The notes beneath the pieces are model-generated. The model was not told the origin of the DNA and ran no database searches. It saw only the letters and a program-made list of their open reading frames with translations. Below, in pieces: positions 1 to 6,628 of a DNA stretch of 28,216 nucleotides (the first letter of the stretch is position 1; the number at the start of each line of letters is the position of its first letter). Position numbers and translations under genes: made by a program. This DNA is from DAOTTI01 sp034437795 (lineage in GTDB: Bacteria; Chloroflexota; UBA11872; UBA12225), in assembly GCA_034437795.1 (NCBI GenBank), contig DAOTTI010000139.1:1-28216 (forward strand), given 5' to 3'.

Positions 1-1587
1 CAGCATCGGCCCCGAGTCCCACCCGCCATCGGCGCTGGTGGTGGTGTGCACCAGGATGCCGCGATTGGTCCAGCGGACCGTCGTCCCACGGGTAACGATC
101 AGTTCTGCCGGCTCAAAGGCGTACTCCACGATGGCCACCTCGGCCACCGTCCCGTTGCTGGGGGTGGCGGTGGGCGTCGGCGTTGGGGTGCTGGTGGGAG
201 TGGGCGTGCGGGATGGGGTGCTCGTCGGTGTGGTGGTCGGAGCAGGGGTGCTCGTGGCCGTGGCCGTCGAGGTCGGGAGCGGCGTACTCGTAGCGGTAGG
301 CGTGGGCGAAGGAGTAGGCGTGGCCGTCTGCGTTCGGCTCGCGGTTGCGCTGGGCGTACTGGTGGCCGTCGGCGTATCGGTCGCTGTGGCGGTGGCTGTT
401 GGGGTAGGCGTGGCGGTAGCTGTGGGAGCTTCCGTCGCCGTCGGAGCGGGTGTGGCCGTTGCAGTGGGCGTCACTGTAGTGGTAGGCGTCTCCGTCGCCG
501 CCGGTGCGGGTGTAGCGGTCGGTGACGGAGTGGCCGATGGCGTCGCCGTGCCCGTAGCGCTCGGGGACGGGGCTGACGTGGGTGTCGGTGTGGCGGAAGG
601 CGAGGCCGTTGGGGCGTCGGTAGGAGTGGCGGATGGCGTTGCCGTGCTGGTCGCGCTGGGCGAAGGCGTGCGCGTCGCGGTAGCGGATGGTGTGGCGGTC
701 CGCGTCGGCGTGGCGCCGCCGGTGAGCGTCGTAGCGGCCAGCGCGCGGTTGTTGGCGGCCACGGGATCCGGCTCGCCGGTCGTGCTGACGACCTGGGCGA
801 CGTTGAGCAGCGATGCTGCCGCGGCCGGGGTGGTGTGCGCCAGGAGCACCACGCGGACGGCGCCGCCGGCGGGGAGCGCGCCCAGCGAGCAGACGGCCAC
901 GGTCGTGGCCAGCGGTGGGTACGGAACGGGCATGCAGGCCGCAGACGACGCCCAGATGAAGGTGGTACCGGCGGGCAGCACGTTGAAGAGCGCGACGCCA
1001 GCCGCAGGATCGGGCCCGCCGTTCCGCGCGTCCACCACGTAGACGAGGTAGCCACCGGCTGCCACCGGATCGGGGAAGTCAAACACCGTGACGCTCAGGT
1101 CAGCGATGCCAGGGGCCGCCGGTTGCGGCGCCAGGGGCTGCTGCGCGCCGGCTGGCAGGGTCTGGGCCGCCACAGCGCCGCCGGCGGCGCTGGCCTGGGC
1201 GCCGTCGAGGAGCGTCGGCATCGTGGAGGGCGCTGGGCGCTCGCCCGGCTGAGCGGTGAGGCTCGGCCGACTGATCGTGCCGCTGTCTGCGTCTGCCTCC
1301 CGCAGGGCAGCGAGCACGAGCGCCTGCAGGCGGGACGGCAGGGCGGGTTCGTTTTCGCCCAGGGGCTGGAGACTGCTCCCGACCGGCGCCTCACCGCCGG
1401 TGGGCGTCACTGACGCCGATGGGGCGGGGGGTGGGGCCATTCCCCGTCCCGCCCCGGAGGTCAGCAACGCCGCACCGGCGGCAGGCTCCGGCCAGTCTGC
1501 CCTGCCGGCCACGGCCGCGCCGCCAAGCAAGCACACCACCAACCATAGACGCAGCGCCCACAACCCTGCGCCGCCTCGTCCCGCCAT
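1..1587 (-). CDS. Secreted DUF11 / Thr-Pro linker / cupredoxin-domain protein (3' end beyond window)
   Basis: The frame is open for 529 codons from an ATG at 1587 to the window edge, so the C-terminus is missing. GGGAGA lies about 9 nt upstream of the ATG. Residues 1-27 look like a signal peptide (Arg-containing start, hydrophobic core LWLVVCLLGGAAVAG). Residues about 160-285 resemble a DUF11-type beta-sandwich repeat (DLSVTVFDFPDPV near its start, then a GGPDPAAGVALFNVLPAGTTF stretch). Residues about 290-477 are a low-complexity linker of ATPT/ATPS units. From about 480 a cupredoxin fold begins (VAIVEYAFEPAELIV, then a TTVRWTNRG strand), with a likely first copper-ligand His at 514 in LVHTTT; later ligands lie off the window. 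It is probably an extracellular or wall-associated protein, possibly copper-binding or electron-carrying. The domain calls rest on motif reading; the function is inferred. Confidence 0.8.
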   Translation of the reverse strand, partial: MAGRGGAGLWALRLWLVVCLLGGAAVAGRADWPEPAAGAALLTSGAGRGMAPPPAPSASVTPTGGEAPVGSSLQPLGENEPALPSRLQALVLAALREADADSGTISRPSLTAQPGERPAPSTMPTLLDGAQASAAGGAVAAQTLPAGAQQPLAPQPAAPGIADLSVTVFDFPDPVAAGGYLVYVVDARNGGPDPAAGVALFNVLPAGTTFIWASSAACMPVPYPPLATTVAVCSLGALPAGGAVRVVLLAHTTPAAAASLLNVAQVVSTTGEPDPVAANNRALAATTLTGGATPTRTATPSATATRTPSPSATSTATPSATPTDAPTASPSATPTPTSAPSPSATGTATPSATPSPTATPAPAATETPTTTVTPTATATPAPTATEAPTATATPTPTATATATDTPTATSTPSATASRTQTATPTPSPTPTATSTPLPTSTATATSTPAPTTTPTSTPSRTPTPTSTPTPTPTATPSNGTVAEVAIVEYAFEPAELIVTRGTTVRWTNRGILVHTTTSADGGWDSGPML

Positions 1588-2113
1588 GCAACCCTATCTC
1601 CCATCGCCGCCCGTCTCGCTGCGCCCGCCCCCGCGCGGCGCGGCCGCAGTCCCGCAGGTACAGCGGCCGGCACCCTACCAGGCGCGGAACCCACCACGCC
1701 AGGTGCGGCCGTTGCAGTCCAGTTGAGAGGTGGTTGAAAGCTGGTAGAGCGGGCCGGCAGGACGTTTCGGACCGTTCAAATCGCAAGGAGTCCCGCAAGT
1801 CGCGCCGGAAGCAGCCGGTAACGGACCGTCCGCCGCGGGCACGCCGGTACGCTGGTATCCTGCGCGGTGCGCGTGGCGGACGCTGAGCCGCAGCGCGCGG
1901 CTGCCCCCGAGCTTGGAGCATCTCACGAGCGGCGCCCACACCCTGGCCCAGGGTTCCCGCCGGAGGCGGGGCGAGTGGAGGAGTAGCGAGTAGGGAGTGG
2001 CGACTGGCGCGCCCCCCCACCCAGGGTTCCCGCCGGAGGCGGGACGACTAGAGGGAGGGCATCACCGGCCGTGAATGATGCCGGCCGGCAGAGGCGCCGA
2101 CACAGGAGGACGA
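1588..2113. other. 526-bp intergenic region
   Basis: No convincing gene is seen here. It separates two divergently read genes, so it must hold their promoters, but I cannot single out good -35/-10 pairs. Its main structure is a 24-nt direct repeat (entered separately). An AGGAGG ribosome-binding site at 2104-2109 belongs to the next gene. Several antisense frames run through it but have arginine/proline-rich, non-protein-like composition. Confidence 0.5.
1947..2043. repeat. 24-nt direct repeat pair with internal hairpin
   Basis: The same 24 bases occur at 1947-1970 and 2020-2043, starting CCCAGGGTTCCCGCC and ending GGAGGCGGG. Within each copy CCCGCC and GGCGGG can pair across a GGA loop. The copies are 73 nt apart and the spacer is not repeated. 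They may be members of a dispersed intergenic repeat or remnants of terminator-like hairpins; no T-run follows either copy. Confidence 0.75.
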
Positions 2114-2332
2114 ATGAACGTCGAACAGGAGATCCGGGCCTACCTCTTGGCGCTGCTGTACGCCTTCACCGGCATGGCCCTGCTGTTCCTGGGCTATAAG
2201 CTCTTTGACGCCCTGACGCCCACCAACCTGCAGCGCAAGATCTTTGACGAAGGGAACGTGGCGGTCGCCGTGACGGTGGGCCTGTTCATGCTCGGCATCG
2301 CCGTGGTGGTGCACGCCGCCCTCAAGGCGTGA
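2114..2332 (+). CDS. Small DUF350-family membrane protein
   Basis: This 72-residue protein starts at ATG 2114, four bases after a strong AGGAGG (2104-2109); an upstream in-frame ATG at 2075 has no comparable site. It has two hydrophobic helices, about residues 9-28 (LLALLYAFTGMALLFLGYKL) and 48-70 (VAVAVTVGLFMLGIAVVVHAAL). They are separated by a short polar loop with the pattern LFDALTPTNLQRKIFDEGN. That loop and the two-helix layout match the DUF350 family, small inner-membrane proteins of unknown function. It is followed by another small gene on the same strand 167 nt downstream, so the two may be cotranscribed. Confidence 0.8.
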   Translation: MNVEQEIRAYLLALLYAFTGMALLFLGYKLFDALTPTNLQRKIFDEGNVAVAVTVGLFMLGIAVVVHAALKA

Positions 2333-2499
2333 GCCGGCGATCTATTCGGGCCAGGTGGCGATGCCCAGGGCATCGTGCCCAGACCTAGCAAGTCACATCG
2401 TATGGAGCCGGCCGCGGAGCCAAGGCCGGCCGTTTGTCACCATAGGCATAAAGGCGACGGGAGCCGAGCCGAGCGCAAGGGAGCAAGGACAGAGCAACC

Positions 2500-2793
2500 A
2501 TGTGGGTGCGACCGGGCTACTACAGGGATCTGGTCCGTGATCGGGACTCGCGCCGGCTGATCAATCTGGACCACTTTAAGTCGGTGCGGGTGATCGCCGT
2601 CACGCCAGACATGCAGACGCCCTACTGGGCGATCGAGGCCATTGGGCAAACGCGAGCCGAGGACGAGCTGCTGGCGGCGCTGCGGACCGAAGAGGAGGCG
2701 CGAGACGCCTTCACCCAGCTGTCAGACGGCCTGGGCGTGGGTAAGGGCTTCCTGGACCTGAGCCAGTTGGTCCCGACCGACCAGCGGGGGTAG
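2500..2793 (+). CDS. Conserved-looking small hypothetical protein (97 aa)
   Basis: A 97-residue soluble protein begins at ATG 2500, with an AAGGAC sequence about 9 nt upstream as a weak ribosome-binding site. It starts MWVRPGYYRDLVRDRDSRRL and contains INLDHFKSVRVI, the INLDHV-like pattern of small beta-rich proteins. A charged helical segment follows (EDELLAALRTEEEARDAF), then a C-terminal LSQLVPTDQRG. There is no membrane segment, signal peptide or cysteine. The composition is balanced and unlike the Arg/Pro-rich shadow frames nearby, which supports real coding. I do not recognise the function. It may be cotranscribed with the DUF350 gene. Confidence 0.65.
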   Translation: MWVRPGYYRDLVRDRDSRRLINLDHFKSVRVIAVTPDMQTPYWAIEAIGQTRAEDELLAALRTEEEARDAFTQLSDGLGVGKGFLDLSQLVPTDQRG

Positions 2794-2880
2794 GGGGCCA
2801 CGCCACTGCCTGGCCGGGCCGACGGGCGCCGGCACTTGTCTACGCGGTGCAGGTGCGAGAAGTCTACTTACCGTGCAGCT

Positions 2881-2922
2881 AGCCCACGGGCTGAGCCCTC
2901 ACTCTCTCGCAGAGGGAGAGAG
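2881..2922. repeat. Intergenic hairpins between convergent genes
   Basis: AGCCC-AC-GGGCT (2881-2892) is followed by a 7-bp hairpin, CTCTCTC (2902-2908) pairing with GAGAGAG (2916-2922) across a 7-nt loop. It lies between the 3' ends of the 97-aa gene (+) and comEC (-), so it could serve as a shared terminator, although no T-tract follows. Its CTCTC...GAGAG shape resembles hairpins at 23136-23153 and 23773-23793. Confidence 0.55.
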
Positions 2923-2950
2923 AAGCCTTGCCGGCCGTGAATGGGCCGGG

Positions 2951-5374
2951 CTAGCGCCCCAGGACCTGGTAGGCCGCGCCGCGGACCTCGATGCGCGCCG
3001 GCCCGTCCACCGCAGTGCGATGCCACCCGGGCCGGCCCGGAGCCGGCTCGCCTTCGGGCGCCTCCGGCTGCGGTGCGGCGCCGGCAGGGGCCGGTGAGGC
3101 GCTGCGGGGATTGCCCTGGACAACGACCAACTCCGGGGAGACGGCGCGAAGCAGCGACACCCCCGCTGGCGCCCGCGCCGTGCGCTCGGTCAGCAGCAGC
3201 ACGGTGCTCTGCACGGCTACACCGCCGCTCAGCAGGCGGTTCTGCCGTGCGACGGCCGCATCGGGGAAGATGAGCAGGCTGAAGTCGCCGGAGCGAATGC
3301 GGATAGCGGGTGGCTGCGCCCCGCGGGATCGTGTGGGCTCTCCCACCTCCGCGGCGGGGCCGGAAAGCGATGGCGCGCCCTCGGTCTCGAGGCCGAGCAC
3401 CTCGACGATAAGGTGGCGCCCAACGGCGATCTCGCTAGCTACGTCAGCCGGCAGCCGGCGGATACCGCGCCGCCCCGCCACCTCGCGCACCCGCCGGTAG
3501 GCCGCCGTCGGATAGTCGTCCGCGGCGTCCAGCAGGAGGCCCACGCGGTAGCGCTCCAGTACCCTGGGCAGCCCCAGCACGTACGGCTCGCGGGGGTCGG
3601 CCAGGACCACGACGTCGATCGTGCGGTCCCACGGCCTCAATTGCTCGCCGAGTAGCGTAGCGGCGCTGCCGGCGGCGGGGCCCCCGTTCACCAGCACGCG
3701 CGCCCCATCGGCGGCGCGGATCATGGCCAGGCTCCCTTCTGCGATGGCGGGGACACTGGCCACCAGGCGCGGCTGGTCCCCCACCGTGGCTGGGCACGCC
3801 ATCGCCCAGCCGGCGCAGGCCAGCACGCCGAGGGCGGCCAAGGCCAGGCGCGGCAGCCAGCCCGAATTCTTCTGGAGCGGCAGGGCCGCCGTGGCGCCTC
3901 CCTGGACCCCGCGGTGCTGTGCCCAGGCGCAGAGCAGGGCCAGCGCGGCGAGGTAGGCGGCCACGGCGGCGACGTTCCAGGGCGGGAGGCCGGCGGCCGC
4001 CCACGGCGGCGCCGCTGCCCAGTCCACCAGGCGGACCAGCGCCGTGGCCGGCACCCAGGTGAGCGCCGCGAACAGAGGCGCGGCCGGCGGAAAGGCCGTC
4101 CCCGCGATGAGCAGCGCCGCGCCGCCGAGCATGATGGCGGGCACCAGCGGCAGGCCGAGGACGTTGGCCAGCGGAGCCACCAGCGAGACCTGCCCGAAGA
4201 GGCCGGCCAGCACCGGCAGGACGAAGACCTGCGCCGCCAGCGTCGTGGCCAGCGCCTCTCTGGCCGGCGCGGGGAGCCAGGGCCAGCGGCCCAGCAAAGA
4301 GCCGAGGACGGGCGCCAACCAGACCAGGCCCGCGGTGCCGAGGAAGCTGAGCTGCCAGCCCGGATCGTCGAGCGTGTCGGGGCGCCAGGCGGCGAGGAAG
4401 GCGCTCCCCCATAGCAGCAGGCTGCCGGCGCCGCCGCTGCGTCCCAGGGCATGGCCGATGAGGGCGAGCTGCGCCATGGCCGCCGCCCGTAAGACGCTTC
4501 CCGACCAGCCGACGAGCAGGACGAAGGCCCACAGGGCGGCTGAGGCCAGGGCGGCGGTGAGCCAGCGCCGCCACGAGCGCGTGCTGCGCAGACCGCCCAT
4601 CAGCGTGGCCACCGCGCCAATCACCAGCGAGACGTTAAACCCGCTGATAGCGATCATGTGGCTGGTGCCGGAGCGGTTGAAGCGCTCCATCAGGTCGCGG
4701 GGGATGGTCGCGCGCTGCCCGATCAGCATGCCGGCGACGAGGGCGGCCTGGGGCTCCGGCAGGTACGCCGCCACCACGCCGGCAAGGTGGCGCCGCGCGG
4801 CCACTGTGGCGGCGCGAACGCGGTCGGGAGCCTCGTAGCCGAGACGAGCGACGCTCGGAAAGGCAGCCACGGCATCCACGCCCTGCCGGCGCAGATAGGC
4901 GGCGTAGCCGGGCGATACGTCCGCCTCCGGTAGCTTGATCTGGCCTCGCACCTCGACCACCTCACCATGCGCCAGCGCCGGCGCCAGCCCCGTCGTGATC
5001 TGGACGTACCCCGAGACGGCGGTCCACGGCTCCCCCTCGCCTCTGGCGGCGTCGACGCGCAGGCGGACCTGCTGCACCCGCTCGCGAGGCACTGGCTCGT
5101 CGGCCACGACTCCGCGTACGGCCGCCACCGGCCGCGAAGCGAGCAGGCGGCTGAGGCCGGATACGGGCCTATTCTGCTGCGCTAGCTCGGCGCGCAGGAT
5201 GCCCAGCGCCAGCGCCAGCAGCGCCAGGCCACCGGCGACGTGCGCCGGGCGTCGGGCGAGGAGCAGCAGCGTAGCCCCCAGTCCCGCGGGCAGTATGGCC
5301 GGCCACCAGGGCATGGCGATGGCGTGGGAGCCGGCCAGCGCCGCCAGGAAGGCCAGCGGGACAAGCAGGATCAT
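2951..5374 (-). CDS. comEC: ComEC/Rec2-type DNA-uptake channel with degenerate C-terminal MBL domain
   Basis: ComEC forms the inner-membrane channel through which single-stranded DNA enters in natural transformation. I place the start at ATG 5374, giving 807 residues, because it overlaps the stop of a leader ORF as ATGA; a GTG at 5407 is also possible. The N-terminus has several hydrophobic helices and a DUF4131/OB-like soluble part (about residues 80-170). The competence-domain signature HMIAISGFNVSLV begins near residue 239 and is followed by many membrane helices to about residue 520. The C-terminal part (about 560-700) has the metallo-beta-lactamase-like fold seen in ComEC. However, the usual LIDGG appears as VLVNGG, and the HxHxDH position reads LADPREPYVLGLP. 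The domain should therefore be unable to bind metal in the normal way. comEA lies directly upstream on the same strand. Confidence 0.93.
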   Translation of the reverse strand: MILLVPLAFLAALAGSHAIAMPWWPAILPAGLGATLLLLARRPAHVAGGLALLALALGILRAELAQQNRPVSGLSRLLASRPVAAVRGVVADEPVPRERVQQVRLRVDAARGEGEPWTAVSGYVQITTGLAPALAHGEVVEVRGQIKLPEADVSPGYAAYLRRQGVDAVAAFPSVARLGYEAPDRVRAATVAARRHLAGVVAAYLPEPQAALVAGMLIGQRATIPRDLMERFNRSGTSHMIAISGFNVSLVIGAVATLMGGLRSTRSWRRWLTAALASAALWAFVLLVGWSGSVLRAAAMAQLALIGHALGRSGGAGSLLLWGSAFLAAWRPDTLDDPGWQLSFLGTAGLVWLAPVLGSLLGRWPWLPAPAREALATTLAAQVFVLPVLAGLFGQVSLVAPLANVLGLPLVPAIMLGGAALLIAGTAFPPAAPLFAALTWVPATALVRLVDWAAAPPWAAAGLPPWNVAAVAAYLAALALLCAWAQHRGVQGGATAALPLQKNSGWLPRLALAALGVLACAGWAMACPATVGDQPRLVASVPAIAEGSLAMIRAADGARVLVNGGPAAGSAATLLGEQLRPWDRTIDVVVLADPREPYVLGLPRVLERYRVGLLLDAADDYPTAAYRRVREVAGRRGIRRLPADVASEIAVGRHLIVEVLGLETEGAPSLSGPAAEVGEPTRSRGAQPPAIRIRSGDFSLLIFPDAAVARQNRLLSGGVAVQSTVLLLTERTARAPAGVSLLRAVSPELVVVQGNPRSASPAPAGAAPQPEAPEGEPAPGRPGWHRTAVDGPARIEVRGAAYQVLGR

Positions 5375-5457
5375 AGCCTCCCCGTCGGCAGGCGGGCGGT
5401 CGACCACGCCGGTCTCGAATCAAGGAAGCGCGCCCCGCCATGCGTCTGGAGCGGCAT
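5371..5457 (-). CDS. Putative 28-codon leader ORF coupled to comEC
   Basis: An ATG at 5457 is preceded at 7 nt by GGAGG, the best ribosome-binding site in the comEA-comEC gap. The frame begins MPLQTHGGARFL, runs 28 codons and ends in a TGA that overlaps the comEC ATG (ATGA at 5374-5371). GGGAGG sits 2 nt before that ATG, inside this ORF. The layout suggests ribosomes enter at the leader and restart on comEC. The peptide has no recognisable domain. It could instead be a chance frame, with comEC starting at GTG 5407. Confidence 0.45.
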   Translation of the reverse strand: MPLQTHGGARFLDSRPAWSTARLPTGRL

Positions 5458-5476
5458 GGTAGTCCTCCGCCGACGA

Positions 5477-6472
5477 TCAGTCGAAGGTCAGGTAATCGGC
5501 GGCGCGGCGGATGATGGATTCCGAGAGGCCGGCCTTACGCAGATCGTCCAGCGAGGTCAGCCGGCCATAGCGCTGCCGGTACTCGATGATCCGGCGCGCG
5601 CTGGCCTCGCCGATGCCCGGGAGGCGCTCAAGCTGGGCGGCGGTGGCGGTGTTCACGTTGACCCTGCTACCGGGCGGACTGGCCGGCGGCGTGGCCGGCT
5701 GGGAGCGCTCACCAAGGGCCGTGGCGCTGGGCCGCGCCGCTGGCGCCGGCCGGGCGGTGGGCGAGGGGAGCGGTTCCGCTGGAGCGGCGGCGCTGGCTGG
5801 GGGCTGGCCAGGCTCGGGGGCCGGTGGATCGCTGGCGCCGGCGGGCGCGGCTGTGGGCGGCGGTGTGGCCGGCCGCTGCAGGAAGGGGATCTCAATGCGC
5901 TGCTCGTCCCGCACCCGCTGCGCCAGGTTGACGCGCGACGTGTCCGCGTCGGGGACGAAGCCTCCGGCGGCGCGGACCGCGTCCTCCAGCCGGTCGCCCA
6001 GCAGCAGCCGGTAGACGCCCGGCGTGGCGACGGCGCCCGCCACCTGCACCCTGATCTCCGCGGCGCTGCCAGTGTCCGCCGGGCGGGTGGTAATCGGCGC
6101 CGGGTCGCGCCCGCGCCACATCAGCCAGCCGAAGAGGGCAAAGCAGGTGATCAGCAGCAGGGCGCCGGCCCAGAGACGCAGACGGCTCCACTCCGGCGGC
6201 AGCCCGGCCTCATGCGCGGGCGTGGCGCCCAGAGCCGGCCCTGTGTCCGGCCCGTCGGTCTGGGAAGGGGCGAGGCGGGGACCATGGACAGCCATGGCAG
6301 GTCGGGCGAGGGGATCGGCGCCGGTCCCGGCCGGCTCATCCCAGGAGCCTGGCTGCGACAGGTGATCCCCTTGCCGGGCGCTCGCTCGTGCAGCGCCTGG
6401 AGCGCCCCGCGGCACAAGTGAGCCGCCGGACGGCGCGGCGGCGCTTGGGCGATGGGGCGGTTGACGCGCCAC
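5477..6472 (-). CDS. comEA: ComEA-like DNA receptor: TM anchor, SLBB domain, helix-hairpin-helix
   Basis: ComEA binds incoming double-stranded DNA outside the membrane and passes it to ComEC. The GTG at 6472 is chosen as start because AGGAGG lies 7 nt upstream; ATG 6295 lacks such a site. The 331-residue protein has about 95 residues of Pro/Ala-rich, presumably cytoplasmic sequence. One membrane helix follows (about 98-118, LWAGALLLITCFALFGWLMW). Next is an SLBB domain (about 139-196, starting EIRVQVAGAVATPGVYRLL), a Pro/Ala linker (200-265) and a ComEA-type HhH domain (269-330) with VNVNTATAAQLERLPGIGEA and ARRIIEYRQRYG. The N-terminal extension is longer than in most ComEA proteins. The gene is upstream of comEC in the usual order and divergent from the protease gene. 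Confidence 0.92.
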   Translation of the reverse strand: MARQPPHRPSAAAPSGGSLVPRGAPGAARASARQGDHLSQPGSWDEPAGTGADPLARPAMAVHGPRLAPSQTDGPDTGPALGATPAHEAGLPPEWSRLRLWAGALLLITCFALFGWLMWRGRDPAPITTRPADTGSAAEIRVQVAGAVATPGVYRLLLGDRLEDAVRAAGGFVPDADTSRVNLAQRVRDEQRIEIPFLQRPATPPPTAAPAGASDPPAPEPGQPPASAAAPAEPLPSPTARPAPAARPSATALGERSQPATPPASPPGSRVNVNTATAAQLERLPGIGEASARRIIEYRQRYGRLTSLDDLRKAGLSESIIRRAADYLTFD

Positions 6473-6571
6473 GGGGACCCCTCCTCACCAACCGATAGAT
6501 GGCACATGGTGCCGCACCACGGGCTGCAAGGCAAGCCGGCGCTGTGCGCGTACCCATCCGTGTCACGTCAC

Positions 6572-6600
6572 TTGCTTGATTGGTTACGGTTCGCCACAAT
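6572..6600 (+). promoter_or_regulatory. Possible sigma70-type promoter of the protease gene
   Basis: TTGCTT (6572-6577) and CACAAT (6595-6600) are separated by 17 nt and lie 28 nt before the GTG start at 6629. The matches to consensus are 3/6 and 4/6, but this is the most AT-rich stretch in the divergent comEA-protease gap. It is a weak prediction. Confidence 0.3.
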
Positions 6601-6628
6601 GCATGGCTCACAGGGGGAACGGGATAGC

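Noticed and set aside
160..720. Regular short repeats that could suggest a CRISPR array or minisatellite
   Set aside because: They are degenerate in-frame Thr-Pro codons without spacer/repeat periodicity.
38..1042. Long plus-strand frame of Gly/Val repeats
   Set aside because: It is the antisense of the Thr/Pro linker of the minus-strand secreted protein; the true frame there has a signal peptide and two recognisable domains.
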